From DASVWZ01 sp963715675 (GTDB lineage: Bacteria; Acidobacteriota; Terriglobia; Terriglobales; Acidobacteriaceae): a stretch of DNA of 64,000 nucleotides. Shown here in pieces: positions 42,241 to 51,693 of this stretch (positions are counted from its first letter, which is position 1; each line of letters starts with the position of its first letter). A program made the position numbers and the translations under genes. The stretch covers positions 4,898,001 to 4,962,000 of the forward strand of contig OY970265.1 in the NCBI GenBank assembly GCA_963715675.1, given 5' to 3'. The notes below the pieces were generated by a model that was given only the letters and a program-made list of their open reading frames with translations, was not told where the DNA came from and did not search any database.

Positions 42241-45200
42241 ATGAGGAGAACTGTGTATATGTTACGAAAAACGGCTCGAAATCATTCTCTAAGTAGGCCT
42301 CGTATCAATTGTCTGCGGCCGCTCGCGGTCCTGGCAATGGCAGCGGCTGTGAGCGTTCTGGCGCTCGCGCAGTCCCAAGAGTTCCCGACCTACCAGGTCG
42401 GCATGAACCAGAACGGGTCGCAGGGCCCAAACTACCCGTCGACCTTGCCATACCCGTGGGTCACCAGTAATGGCACGATCATCACCCCCGCCGGCACGGC
42501 GGTCTACCTCAGCACCACGACCCGGGCCAAGGCCATCGCGCTGAACCCGAATACTAGCACGCACACCGCCGCCGTCCTGCAGATGGGCGCCCCACAAGCC
42601 GTTACCGTTTTCAACACCCAGACCGGCTCCGTCCTGCAGACCTACTCACCGGCCAGCACCAAGAGCGGCAGCTCCGTTGGCATTACCTATACGTCCAATG
42701 GCGCATACCTGCTGTTTAGCCAGGACGGCGGCTACGGCCCCGCCTACGTTGGCATGGCCAGCGTCGATCCGACAACGGGCTTACTCTCAAACTACGCCGA
42801 CATCGGCGTTGCGCTGGACATCAATTCCGGCGGCTATCTGACCACCGTTACCTGCTTCCCCAACAGTCCTCCGGGAACGACCGGCAGCGTTGAAATCCCC
42901 TGCGGCCAGACCGTGTCGGTTGAGTCAGACGGCGCATATACCGCCTATCCGATGGGTATCGCAATCTCGCCGGATGGCAAGACTGCTTACGTGGTGCTGG
43001 ACAACAACGATACCTTGACCAAGATCGACCTGACGCAGGCGAACCCGAAGGAGGGTCCAGAGGTCCGCGTGGGTAACGTCCCGCACAGTGTTGTGATCTC
43101 GCCGGATGGCACCACCGCATACGTCTCCAACGAAGCTGGAGAAATTGCTAAAAAGACGGACTTCCAGGGATACTCGAACGGCACGCCGGTCGTCGCCGCG
43201 TATCCGACTGGCTCCACGGCTGGCGGAACCGTTTCCGTGGTGAACCTGTCCACGTTCAAGGTCACCGGCCAGATCAAGGTCGGTCTGCACCCGACGGGCA
43301 TGGCCTTGTGGGGCCAGTACCTGTTGGTGGCCAATGCCTATAGCGACAGCATCTCGGTGATCGACACGACCACGAACAAGGTGGCGAGGACGATCAACCT
43401 AGGGCTGCCGGTTAAACTGCCCGGTGAAGGCTCCGCCTATGGTGCCGGGCCCAACTCGATCAGTGTTGATGCGGTGAACAACATTGCCTACGTCGCGCTC
43501 TACAATGCCAACGCGGTTGCGGTGGTTAACCTCAACGGCGACAAGGTACTGGGCCTGATCCCAGTCGGCTATGCGCCAAGCTCGGTGGTGCTGGATGCGG
43601 CGGACGGTGAGCTGCTCGTTGCCAACGACAAGGGCATCGGTACCACGGGCTTCGGTGTGGAACCGCCTCCGGAGAATACGTACGAAAATTCATACGCTAC
43701 GTATTACGGCGTGGCCGACTTCAACACCCACCAGGACCTCGGCACCGTGAGCATGGTTCCCGTTCCCGTTCCGAGCTCGACCCTGGCGGCGATGACAACG
43801 CAGGTCAGCCAGAACAACCACTGGGATCTCACGGAAAATATCAAGTCTGCCTATGGTGGCAACCCGAAAGCCCAGCCGGTCGCAATCCCGGCCAGGATCG
43901 GCGCTCCTTCGCTGATCAAGCACGTCTTCGTGATCATCCGAGAGAACCGCACCTACGATCAGATCCTGGGCGACGTGGAGGGCGGCAACGGCGAACCCTC
44001 CCTGGCAGTCTTCGGCGACGGCGCCGCGGCGGGAGGCACCCCGGTCACTCCGAACGCGCACGCGCTGGTGCAGCGCTTCCCGCTTTTGGACAACTTCTAC
44101 GACCCGAGCCGCCAGTCGGCCGACGGTCACAACTGGATCGTCCAAGCCATGGCTCCTTACTCCGACGACATCCAGTCGCCAGACTGGCTCCGCGATTACC
44201 CCTCCAACGGCGGCGATGCGATTGCCTACCAGAAAGCCGGGCACCTGTGGGACCAGGCTGTAAAGGATCGCGTCTCGTTTAAGAACTACGGCGAGTACAT
44301 CGAATACAACACGTTCAAGCAGCCGAACGGGTCGACCCAGGAGCCACTATGGATCGATTTCTACGACGACATATTGGCTTACGAGTGTGGCGCCGAGAGC
44401 CAGCTCTACAACTACAACACGGTCGCCTCGCACTCCCCGCTCCCGAACCTGATTAACTACACGGTCCAGAACTACCCGCAGTTCGACCTGGGCATCCCCG
44501 ACCAGTTCCGCTTCGATATCTGGTCACAGGACTTCGCAAACGACCTGGCGCACGGTACGGTGCCCCAGTTGGAGTTCCTGTGGATCAGTTCCGACCACAC
44601 CGGCGGCCCGCCGACCGCGCAAGCCATGCAGGCCGATAACGACCTGGCCCTGGGCCGCTATGTCGACGCCATCAGCCACAGCCCCATTTGGGCCACTTCG
44701 GCGATCTTCGTCGAGGAAGACGACGCGCAGAACGGCGTCGACCATGTCGATGGTCACCGCAGCCCGGGCTACGTCTTCAGCCCCTACGTCATCCAGGTGA
44801 ATTCCAATGGGCCGCAAGGGATCATCGAAGACAGCACCTTCTACACGCAGGTCAACATGACCCGCACGATCGAGCAGATTCTCGGCATGAAGCCCATGAA
44901 CCAGTTCGACCTCGTGGCCTCGCCGATGAGGACGCTCTTCACCGATTACCCCCCGCCGGCCAACTTCCGGCCGTGGACGCACGTGCCCGCCCAGATCGCG
45001 CTGAACACAGGTGTTAACCAGCAACCGACTCAGAACATCCCCAAGTGCCCGGTGGGACATTCGCCCAAGGCTCAGTCCTCCCAAAAGGTGGAGAGCCCTA
45101 CGGTTAAGGCTCTGAGGGCTAGCTGGATGGCGAAGAAGGCGGAGATCTTCGCTGGCAAACAACACACGCCAGACGCCGAAGACTTGGACACCGCCAACCA

Positions 45201-45315
45201 TCTGACCTGGTACGAAGCCACGGGGTTTACGCGCCCCTTCCCCGGCGAGAAGACGGTTCGCCCCGCGAGCGACTTCAACAAACCGGCACCCACCAAGGCT
45301 GACGACGACGACTAA
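42241..45315 (+). CDS. Secreted beta-propeller protein with a C-terminal phosphoesterase domain
   Basis: A 1024-residue exported protein (signal region LRPLAVLAMAAAVSVLALAQ). The first 500 residues are a YVTN/NHL-type propeller: repeated units such as PMGIAISPDGKTAYVVLDNN, PHSVVISPDGTTAYVSNEAG and GGTVSVVNLSTFKVTGQIKV. The second half belongs to the PF04185-type phosphoesterase (acid phosphatase / phospholipase C-like) superfamily: IKHVFVIIRENRTYDQILGD, FYDPSRQSADGHNWIVQAMA, FLWISSDHTGGPP and FVEEDDAQNGVDHVDGHRSP carry the metal-binding Asp, His and Glu residues. The substrate is unknown. A strong terminator follows. Confidence 0.9.
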   Translation: MRRTVYMLRKTARNHSLSRPRINCLRPLAVLAMAAAVSVLALAQSQEFPTYQVGMNQNGSQGPNYPSTLPYPWVTSNGTIITPAGTAVYLSTTTRAKAIALNPNTSTHTAAVLQMGAPQAVTVFNTQTGSVLQTYSPASTKSGSSVGITYTSNGAYLLFSQDGGYGPAYVGMASVDPTTGLLSNYADIGVALDINSGGYLTTVTCFPNSPPGTTGSVEIPCGQTVSVESDGAYTAYPMGIAISPDGKTAYVVLDNNDTLTKIDLTQANPKEGPEVRVGNVPHSVVISPDGTTAYVSNEAGEIAKKTDFQGYSNGTPVVAAYPTGSTAGGTVSVVNLSTFKVTGQIKVGLHPTGMALWGQYLLVANAYSDSISVIDTTTNKVARTINLGLPVKLPGEGSAYGAGPNSISVDAVNNIAYVALYNANAVAVVNLNGDKVLGLIPVGYAPSSVVLDAADGELLVANDKGIGTTGFGVEPPPENTYENSYATYYGVADFNTHQDLGTVSMVPVPVPSSTLAAMTTQVSQNNHWDLTENIKSAYGGNPKAQPVAIPARIGAPSLIKHVFVIIRENRTYDQILGDVEGGNGEPSLAVFGDGAAAGGTPVTPNAHALVQRFPLLDNFYDPSRQSADGHNWIVQAMAPYSDDIQSPDWLRDYPSNGGDAIAYQKAGHLWDQAVKDRVSFKNYGEYIEYNTFKQPNGSTQEPLWIDFYDDILAYECGAESQLYNYNTVASHSPLPNLINYTVQNYPQFDLGIPDQFRFDIWSQDFANDLAHGTVPQLEFLWISSDHTGGPPTAQAMQADNDLALGRYVDAISHSPIWATSAIFVEEDDAQNGVDHVDGHRSPGYVFSPYVIQVNSNGPQGIIEDSTFYTQVNMTRTIEQILGMKPMNQFDLVASPMRTLFTDYPPPANFRPWTHVPAQIALNTGVNQQPTQNIPKCPVGHSPKAQSSQKVESPTVKALRASWMAKKAEIFAGKQHTPDAEDLDTANHLTWYEATGFTRPFPGEKTVRPASDFNKPAPTKADDDD

Positions 45316-45334
45316 AACATGTTTAGACTGAACA

Positions 45335-45368
45335 ACCCTCTCCCCGATGACCGGGGAGAGGGTTTTTT
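45335..45368 (+). terminator. Intrinsic terminator of the phosphoesterase gene
   Basis: Stem ACCCTCTCCCC (45335-45345) pairs perfectly with GGGGAGAGGGT (45353-45363) around GATGACC, followed by a T6 run. Confidence 0.95.
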
Positions 45369-45624
45369 GTTCACACCCCAAAGGCGCCAGCGGGTCCTAC
45401 CAAGAGCGAGCTGGGACGACAGACCAGATTAGTCCCCATAAGTCTGCTTGCCCTTACCGACTCCGAGCGGATCACGGGCAAACGGGTAGTAAACCCCGCC
45501 GACTGAGAAATTACTATCAAGTGGCAAAGCACGCTGGTTGCGGATTCAGTCTGTCAACCGTGTGTTTGCTCTAACGCTTACGAATGACGAATGGGCTATG
45601 GACGGACTGCGTGAACGCTGGCTC
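45369..45624. other. Gap between terminator and FAH-family gene
   Basis: Nothing is recognised here; it separates convergent genes. Small open frames on the plus strand have no ribosome site or family resemblance. Confidence 0.4.
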
Positions 45625-46422
45625 TCACTCGTCTCCGACTGGGTTTCTTAGGGTGCCTACGCTTTCTACTGTGATTTCGATTACGTCTCCGTTGATGACT
45701 GGGCCCACGCCTTCGGGGGTGCCGGTGGGGATCAGGTCGCCGGGCAGGAGCGTCATGATGCTGGCGGCGTAGCGAAGGATGACATCGAGCGGGAAGATGA
45801 AATCGCGGGTGTTGCCGTTTTGACGAAGCTCGCCGTTGACCCGAGTTTCGACGGCGACGCCGGCCCAGGGATCGATTTCGTTGGTGACCAGCGGACCGAC
45901 CGGGCAAAAAGTATCGAAGCCTTTGGCGCGAGTCCACTGATCGTCTTTTTTCTGCAGATCGCGGGCGGTGAAATCGTTTACGACGGTGTAGCCCAGGATG
46001 TATGAGCGGACGTCTTCATCCGGCGCCAGCTTATGGCAGCGGCGGCCGATGACCACTCCTAACTCTCCTTCGTAGTCGGTGCGAGCGGAAACTTTTGGGC
46101 GAAGGATGGGCTGGCCAGGGCCAATCAACGAGGACGGCGGCTTGAAGAACAGCAGCGGCTCCTGCGGGACCTCGTTGCCCAACTCAGCGGCGTGAGCGCG
46201 ATAGTTGCGTCCCACGCAGACGATCTTGGTTGGGCGCACCGGAGCCAGAATAGCGGCTTCGGCAAACGGGATTGGATTGATGCGCTGGGTCGGGCAGTCT
46301 TCGACGTCGGCGGCTTCGTGCGGAGGCTTGAGAAGAAGCCGAGTGATGACGTCGCGGCCGGCGACGGACTCGATCAGTCCATACTTAGCCTGGCTTTGGA
46401 ATTGGAATCGGCAGTATTTCAT
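45625..46422 (-). CDS. Fumarylacetoacetate hydrolase family protein
   Basis: A 265-residue cytoplasmic enzyme of the FAH superfamily (hydrolases, decarboxylases and isomerases of diketo acids). Signatures: KIVCVGRNYRAHAAELGNEV, PLLFFKPPSSLIGPGQPI, DYEGELGVVIGRR (metal-binding E-x-E), GYTVVNDFTARDLQKKDDQW, AKGFDTFCPVGP, and LLPGDLIPTGTPEGVGPV. This subgroup resembles 2-hydroxyhepta-2,4-diene-1,7-dioate isomerase and YcgM-type acylpyruvases. No aromatic degradation genes lie nearby, so a housekeeping acylpyruvate or oxaloacetate decarboxylase role is as likely. The ATG at 46422 fits the family N-terminus. Confidence 0.93.
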   Translation of the reverse strand: MKYCRFQFQSQAKYGLIESVAGRDVITRLLLKPPHEAADVEDCPTQRINPIPFAEAAILAPVRPTKIVCVGRNYRAHAAELGNEVPQEPLLFFKPPSSLIGPGQPILRPKVSARTDYEGELGVVIGRRCHKLAPDEDVRSYILGYTVVNDFTARDLQKKDDQWTRAKGFDTFCPVGPLVTNEIDPWAGVAVETRVNGELRQNGNTRDFIFPLDVILRYAASIMTLLPGDLIPTGTPEGVGPVINGDVIEITVESVGTLRNPVGDE

Positions 46423-46662
46423 GTGGGGTCGCCCGCGCGGGGCTGTTGGTATAGTAAACCCCGGGCGACCGCCAAGTGGGAAAGTGCAACGAGAGATCCG
46501 CGCGAGATCCCTCGCCCGGCTGAAATACGCCGGGGTTCGGGAAGACGCCTACGAGTGGGACAGCGGGTGCGGCTAGTGACCGCACAATGTATAGATCCTT
46601 CGGTTGTCTTCCACTGCTTCGCCATGGAAGACCGCCCTCAGGATGACAATACTAGCTCTGTT
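46423..46662. repeat. Repeat-rich intergenic region
   Basis: Contains short palindromic pieces (CCCGCGCGGGGCTG, CCCCGGGCGACC) and, at 46580-46655, a diverged family D element (TAGATCCTTCG...CTCAGGATGACAA) on the opposite strand to those near 4 kb. No gene is supported. Confidence 0.5.
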
Positions 46663-47682
46663 CTAACTGGGCGAGACGACGACCAAGTGGAACGAGCCTG
46701 GGATTACTGGCGGACGGCCACGGGGATTGTCCGGAGTGGGCGCGGGCGCCGGGCCAAACTTTGCTGCCGGCAAATAAATCTTGTGGGTCTTGGGATCGAG
46801 CGCCATGGTGCGAGCGCTCTTCTCGGTGGTGACGATGCTCAGCACGGAATACTTGTCGGCGCTTTCCTGCTTCACCACGGTCAGCGTGCCTTCGCCGTTG
46901 GAGGAGAAGGCCAGCTTCTTGTCGGCGTCGTAGCCGGCGGCGTCAGGGCCGTCGCCGATGGGGACGGTTGCGACGATTTTGCCGGAATCATAATCCACCA
47001 CGGCCATGGTCTTGTTGTCACAAACTGAGAAGAGCCGATGAGCGTCTGTATCGATCGCCAGTCCGGAAGGCTCGTCACAGCCTTTGAGCGGCCAGCGAGC
47101 CACGACCTTGAGATTTTTCGGGTCGATTCTTACGATCTCGCTCTTGTCTTCGATGTTGTCGTAGACGAAGCTCTTGCCATCGCTCACGGGGAACTCGGGT
47201 TTACCGCCCAGTTCCACGGTTCCGGCAACGGTTCCGGTTTTGGCGTCGATGGCAGTCACGTCGCCGCTGCGGCCGTTAAAAGCGAAGACGCGATTGGTAG
47301 GAGCGTCATACACAATGCCGTCCGGGCCGGTACCCGCTTTTACCTTCTGCAACACCTGGTTGGTCTTCAGGTCGAAGACGACGACCACATTGTCGCCGCC
47401 ATCGGAGATGAAGCCGCGGTTCAGAGAATCGGCGGTGGCGATTCCGTGCACACGCTGCAGGCCGGTGATTTTGGCAGTGGCTTTCTCTGAATTCAGGTCG
47501 ACAACATCGACCTGGGTGCCGTGAGCGACATAAAGCTGATGGTTGGCAGAATCCACGAAGGTGTAATCCCAGCCGCCCCCGCCTTCGATGGGGATCTGGC
47601 CCGTAACTTTGTATTGTTGGGCAAACAGAGCGGTGGAAATCGCAAACGTGAACAGAACGGCGAAACGCCATGAGCGATGCAT
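46663..47682 (-). CDS. Secreted YVTN-type beta-propeller protein
   Basis: A 339-residue exported protein; the ATG at 47682 is chosen for the GAGGAGG ribosome site, although a TTG six bases earlier is in frame. A signal peptide ends at TALFAQ. Repeats include HQLYVAHGTQVDVVDLNSEK, NRGFISDGGDNVVVVFDLKT, NRVFAFNGRSGDVTAIDAKT and HRLFSVCDNKTMAVVDYDSG, the 40-residue YVTN pattern, making about seven blades. The C-terminal tail is Pro-rich. Such proteins may bind surface partners or act as enzyme scaffolds; no function is assignable. Confidence 0.88.
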   Translation of the reverse strand: MHRSWRFAVLFTFAISTALFAQQYKVTGQIPIEGGGGWDYTFVDSANHQLYVAHGTQVDVVDLNSEKATAKITGLQRVHGIATADSLNRGFISDGGDNVVVVFDLKTNQVLQKVKAGTGPDGIVYDAPTNRVFAFNGRSGDVTAIDAKTGTVAGTVELGGKPEFPVSDGKSFVYDNIEDKSEIVRIDPKNLKVVARWPLKGCDEPSGLAIDTDAHRLFSVCDNKTMAVVDYDSGKIVATVPIGDGPDAAGYDADKKLAFSSNGEGTLTVVKQESADKYSVLSIVTTEKSARTMALDPKTHKIYLPAAKFGPAPAPTPDNPRGRPPVIPGSFHLVVVSPS

Positions 47683-47778
47683 GTTCAATCCTCCTCATCG
47701 GTGATTATCGCTGATCGAACACTCCGACTGAAACCCAGTGTAAGGAACCTCCAATTCACTAGGAACCTCAAAATGGCA

Positions 47779-47804
47779 CACGGGCGAGGATGCCCGCGCC
47801 TACA
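47779..47804 (-). repeat. Palindromic intergenic repeat, family B
   Basis: CACGGGCGAGGATGCCCGCG followed by CCTACA is a near-identical copy of elements at 57241 and 59682 and the reverse complement of those in the 195-bp array at 3530 and 3725. It sits between two minus-strand genes. Confidence 0.8.
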
Positions 47805-47818
47805 TTGACGGAAGAGGA

Positions 47819-49432
47819 TCACTCGCTGGAAATCACGTCCAATTGAAGGGTCTGGGTATCGCCGTCTTTCAGGGTTACTTCTTTGCCGCGACCCTCATAC
47901 TGCGCCAGGAAGTCGGGATCCATGTAGGCATCGCGTTGCATTTCCTCGAAGGCGAAAACCTCGTAATCGCCCGGTATGATGCCCTGGAGCGAGAATCTAC
48001 CCTGCCGGTCCGTGACCGCGCGCTTGTAGTAGCGGGGCTGGCTCCGCCGTCCCAGAGCCGGGACGAGCACCACCGCAGCGCCTGCAGCAGGTTGCTGGTC
48101 GTTGAGTGCGGTACCCTCGATCCGAGCCGCGCCCGAGCTCAGCACCAGATCCAAGCCTCGCAGCGGCTGGCCGCGGGTGACGGTGATGGCTTCCCCGGAG
48201 TCCCCTTTCATGAAAAGACCCTGCGGGATGGGGGAGATGTTGATCCGGTAGCTGCCCTCGGAAACATCATGGAAGACAAAGCTGCCGTCCGGCTTTACCG
48301 ACGCATTGTCCACGTCGCTGGCGGAGTCCCCCGCCGCGCTCTCGGTAGACTCCAAGGTCCCGGTCATCTGACTCATGTCTACGCTGGTCTTGCCTTCAAC
48401 GCGAATCCGCCCGCTGACCTCGACACCACGGGCAATCAGGACGTCCACGCCATTCAGGTTGGCATCCTGTACGTTAATCGATTTACGGCCCGACTTGTTT
48501 CCCGAATTTTCTGACGCGCTCGAATTTGTGGCGGTGAGAACATAGTCCCCCGCGGGAATAGCGCGCAGTTCGAAGTTGCCTTTGGCGTCGCCGGTGGCGT
48601 TATAAGGGGAAGACCCGGCGGTTCCGTCGGTGGGGGCGAGAGTAAGTTCACTCTCAGGCACGGGCAATTTGGTGAGAGCATCGACGACCCGTCCCTTGAC
48701 GGTGAAAGTGGGTTGTAGCTTGAGAATCAGATCCATGCCGGCCATCTCTTCACCGGGACTCAGTACAAGCGGCACGGAACTGGCCTGATCGAGTGTTCCA
48801 GGATAGTAGGTCGGGACGTATGCAAGGGTTGACCCCGGCTTGGCCGGCGGGGGCTCGGAGAACATTGCGCGGAGGTAGTACTTTCCCGGCTTCAGCGACG
48901 CGATGCGGTATTCCCCGGCCTTGTTGGATTCGGCGCTGGATTCTTCAGAAAGCCCCAGGCCGCCGGACTGATAGCGGCGTTTCAGCACCTGCACCGTGAC
49001 ACCCTCGAGTGGCTTGGAAGCGGCATCTGTGATGTGGCCAGTAATGACAGATCCGGGCATCAGGGTCACAGTGAAGTCGTCGACATTTTGACCTGGCGCA
49101 ACGACAACCGTTCTGGCGCGCAGACCGCCTCCCCCAGGCCCTTGGGTAACGTACCCCGCGTGGGTAGCGGAGATCATGTATCGTCCTGGCGCCAGGGTGG
49201 GGAAGCTAAAGTGGCCATCGGCATCCGCGACGGCCGAGGTGATTTTCCAGGAGCTACCACCGGAACCCATGGGCCCGCGGATGGTCACGGCAGCACCGCG
49301 CAAGGGCTGATTAGAGATGGCATCGACCACGGTGCCGGCAATGTTGCACTTTGCCTGGTCCTCCGGGCTTTGGGCGCGTAAACCGGAGGCAATCAACACG
49401 ATCAACCAGGCGGCCAGGAGGGTTCTTTTCAT
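47819..49432 (-). CDS. Secreted protein of repeated carboxypeptidase-regulatory-like domains
   Basis: A 537-residue exported protein (signal LLAAWLIVLIASGLRAQ). It is built from several Ig-like carboxypeptidase-regulatory modules: IAGTVVDAISNQPLRGAAVT with GHFSFPTLAPGRYMISATHA; ITGHITDAASKPLEGVTVQV with GEYRIASLKPGKYYLRAMFS; VKGRVVDALTKLPVPESELT with GNFELRAIPAGDYVLTATNS; then a further module ending GRFSLQGIIPGDYEVFAFEE. No catalytic domain is present. Proteins of this kind are numerous in Acidobacteria and probably act in adhesion or as envelope structure. Confidence 0.88.
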   Translation of the reverse strand: MKRTLLAAWLIVLIASGLRAQSPEDQAKCNIAGTVVDAISNQPLRGAAVTIRGPMGSGGSSWKITSAVADADGHFSFPTLAPGRYMISATHAGYVTQGPGGGGLRARTVVVAPGQNVDDFTVTLMPGSVITGHITDAASKPLEGVTVQVLKRRYQSGGLGLSEESSAESNKAGEYRIASLKPGKYYLRAMFSEPPPAKPGSTLAYVPTYYPGTLDQASSVPLVLSPGEEMAGMDLILKLQPTFTVKGRVVDALTKLPVPESELTLAPTDGTAGSSPYNATGDAKGNFELRAIPAGDYVLTATNSSASENSGNKSGRKSINVQDANLNGVDVLIARGVEVSGRIRVEGKTSVDMSQMTGTLESTESAAGDSASDVDNASVKPDGSFVFHDVSEGSYRINISPIPQGLFMKGDSGEAITVTRGQPLRGLDLVLSSGAARIEGTALNDQQPAAGAAVVLVPALGRRSQPRYYKRAVTDRQGRFSLQGIIPGDYEVFAFEEMQRDAYMDPDFLAQYEGRGKEVTLKDGDTQTLQLDVISSE

Positions 49433-49662
49433 AACAAGGCTCGCGTTCTTATCAAGGCTTCCGAGGTTACTCTACACTTGCTACAACCAGATTCCAAGGG
49501 CCGGTGGGCGGGACCATTCTTATCCATGGTGGCGGCAGGGCCGTTCGTGCTCCTTTCTCTGAGCTCAAGAGACGGGTTCGGAGATCACGCAGCGCCACTA
49601 GCCGCGCGATGTAGCGGTCCCCTGCGGCGAAAATCGGCGTACAATAGAAATAGCGAAAAACC

Positions 49663-49872
49663 ATGAAAAATATCAAGTTTCTTGTGAAAGTAAACCGCAG
49701 CGGTACCCGCGCCCCTGAATACGTGCAACGGATTGATCGGACTCCGATCCAGATGACGGTCCACCGTAAGCTGGCACTGGCAATGGGGAAATTCACGGCC
49801 GAAGACGCTGTTAAGTCCCTCCAGAACTCCCGGTGCAGCCCGGAATTGGTGTCCGTGCAGGTGATTTCATAA
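49663..49872 (+). CDS. Small conserved-looking hypothetical protein
   Basis: A 69-residue basic protein: MKNIKFLVKVNRSGTRAPEY, then VQRIDRTPIQMTVHRKLALA, MGKFTAEDAVKSLQNSRCSP and a final hydrophobic strand. It has no signal peptide or transmembrane segment. The sequence has a protein-like composition and a plausible alpha/beta pattern, and lies between divergent promoters. A weak purine-rich stretch (AATAGAAATAGCG) precedes the ATG. It resembles no family known to me. Confidence 0.55.
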   Translation: MKNIKFLVKVNRSGTRAPEYVQRIDRTPIQMTVHRKLALAMGKFTAEDAVKSLQNSRCSPELVSVQVIS

Positions 49873-50203
49873 GTAATTCGGATTAGTTCCTCACAACCGC
49901 CGAGTTGAATTCTGACTCATCCCGAAGCTCCCGCCGCAGACTCCACGGCTTTTGGCTGGCATCTGGGCGGGGGTTCTGCATACTTCCGCTTCAGTTGCGA
50001 GTGCAAACTATTGCACATTGACTCGCGGCTGCGGGGCGAGCAAAATTTGAACATCCGGCCAAGCGCAAGGCCGCGTTAAGCGATGTCTTGACAATCTCTT
50101 GACAATACTTTCATTTGACAATCGCCCGGGATGGAACCAAACTGTATTCCTCCCTGAACCGCGTTGAAGCGTGCCCGCCGAAGTTCTTTTAGGAAGGACG
50201 AAC
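49873..50203. other. Upstream region of the five-paralogue operon
   Basis: No gene is supported. The right half holds three TTGACAAT octamers, described separately, and AGGAAGGA before the ATG at 50204. Confidence 0.5.
50088..50122 (+). promoter_or_regulatory. Three direct TTGACAAT repeats upstream of the paralogue operon
   Basis: TTGACAAT occurs at 50088, 50099 and 50115, about 80-115 bases before the first gene. Each contains a perfect -35 hexamer, but no strong -10 lies at 16-18 bases from any of them. They could be a stack of -35 elements or a repeated activator/repressor site. Confidence 0.5.
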
Positions 50204-50935
50204 ATGACTCAGCCTGAGTACCAAGGCAGACCGGTCGCAAAGGATCTGCGCAAAATGCGTGTGAGCGCGACGCTGGAGAAAAATCTGCGAGTGTATGCGA
50301 CCGCAGCGAGCGCAGCCGGAGTGAGCCTTCTGGCATTGGCTCAACCTGCCGAAGCCAAGATCGTCTACACCAAGACTCATCACGTGCTGCGAGCCCCGGA
50401 CAACCTCTATCTCGATCTAAACCACGATCGGGTCGCCGACTTTACGATCTCAAACCGTGCCTTCTGCACCACCGACGTGTGCGGACGCACGCTGGTTGCG
50501 CTTCCGCTGGGGAACCGTAATGAGGTTGCGGGGAGGAAGGGAGTGGTAAACACTTTCTACGCCTATGCTCTCAATGCGGGATCGCAGATTGGCCCGAAGC
50601 TGGCTTTCTCCGGCAAGCTGATGGCGGCCTCGGGCACCGAATACGGCACGGTCGGAAAGTGGCTTAATGTCAGCAGCCGTTATCTTGGCTTGAAGTTTTA
50701 CGTTCGGGGACATCCTCATTATGGCTGGGCACGTCTGAGTGTGACGGCGGGCGCGGGGAAGATCACCGCAACCTTGACTGGCTACGCCTACGAAACCGTG
50801 CCCAACAAACCGATCACTGCGGGAAAGACGAAGGGGCCGGATGACCGCACGCTGGAACCGGCCTCACTTGGCCGTTTGGCGCGAGGCGCGGCGGCGATTT
50901 CCAGGTGGCGAAGCAAGGATGGCGGCGGGCAATGA
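50204..50935 (+). CDS. Secreted paralogue 1 of the GYAYET family (Cys-pair type)
   Basis: A 243-residue protein from the ATG at 50204 (AGGAAGGA upstream). A basic N-region leads into an export-like segment, YATAASAAGVSLLALAQPAE, ending A-K-I-V-Y. The loop LDLNHDRVADF resembles a calcium-binding D-x-N-x-D motif but has R where the others have G. FCTTDVC provides a close cysteine pair. The core is SSRYLGLKFYVRGHPHYGWA, then RLSVT, and LTGYAYETVPNKPITAGKTK. The C-terminal tail is PASLGRLARGAAAISRWR. The function is unknown. It is first of five chained genes, with the next start in its stop codon (ATGA). Confidence 0.88.
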   Translation: MTQPEYQGRPVAKDLRKMRVSATLEKNLRVYATAASAAGVSLLALAQPAEAKIVYTKTHHVLRAPDNLYLDLNHDRVADFTISNRAFCTTDVCGRTLVALPLGNRNEVAGRKGVVNTFYAYALNAGSQIGPKLAFSGKLMAASGTEYGTVGKWLNVSSRYLGLKFYVRGHPHYGWARLSVTAGAGKITATLTGYAYETVPNKPITAGKTKGPDDRTLEPASLGRLARGAAAISRWRSKDGGGQ

Positions 50936-51693
50936 AACGCGACGGCAAGGATTTGTCCTCTTCTTTGGAACATGGCCTCAGCATGTATGCTCTGGCCGCC
51001 AGTGCGGCAGGAGTGAGCCTGCTGGCGCTGGCGCAGCCCGCTGCGGCCAAAATTGTCTATATGCGCGCGAACGTTTCTATTCCGCCCCAGACCTACACGC
51101 CGGTGTTTCTCGACGTGAATCGTGACGGAGTCAACGATTTTAGTTTTATTAACTACAGCGTTTTCGGGGCTCACTTTGGCTCCATCTACCTGCGTGTTGC
51201 GCCCGTAGTTACCGGAAACGGTGTTCGCGGGAATGGCCACTCAGCCTCGGCTCTGCGCACGGGAGTTCCGATCGGCCGCCAGAAACAATTTCCCGTGTTC
51301 GCACAGAACATGGCCGTGTACTTCTCCTACCAGTCGAGCGGCGGGAAAAGCTCCCACGGCTTCATCGGCCCATGGGCCAATGATGGTAAGGGGGTAAAGA
51401 GTCGATACCTCGGCCTGAAGTTTCTAATCAAGGGTCGGACCCACTACGGCTGGGCGCGGCTGACCGTGACGGTTAAGAAGGCCCAGTTTTTCGGCATGCT
51501 AACTGGCTACGCCTACGAAACTGTTCCGAACAAGCCGATCATTACAGGCAAGACGAAAGGTCCAGATGTAATCCCGGTTCAGCCAGCCAGCCTCGGTGAT
51601 TTGGCGCGAGGGGCGTCCGCCGGGCTGGCTTGGCGTAAGGCAGAACCAGAGTTGGCGAACCGTAAGAACACACCCCTGAAGGAGAAGTTATGA
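50932..51693 (+). CDS. Secreted paralogue 2 of the GYAYET family
   Basis: A 253-residue protein; the ATG at 50932 overlaps the previous stop (ATGA). Export-like segment YALAASAAGVSLLALAQPAA with A-K-I-V-Y after it; loop LDVNRDGVNDF; no Cys pair. It has the ASALRTGVPIGRQKQF segment shared by the family, then GFIGPWANDGKGVKSRYLGL, KFLIKGRTHYGWARLTV and LTGYAYETVPNKPIITGKTK. The tail PASLGDLARGASAGLAWRK is followed by an extra 17 residues, unlike paralogues 4 and 5. The role is unknown; secreted or cell-surface placement is inferred from the N-terminus. Confidence 0.88.
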   Translation: MKRDGKDLSSSLEHGLSMYALAASAAGVSLLALAQPAAAKIVYMRANVSIPPQTYTPVFLDVNRDGVNDFSFINYSVFGAHFGSIYLRVAPVVTGNGVRGNGHSASALRTGVPIGRQKQFPVFAQNMAVYFSYQSSGGKSSHGFIGPWANDGKGVKSRYLGLKFLIKGRTHYGWARLTVTVKKAQFFGMLTGYAYETVPNKPIITGKTKGPDVIPVQPASLGDLARGASAGLAWRKAEPELANRKNTPLKEKL

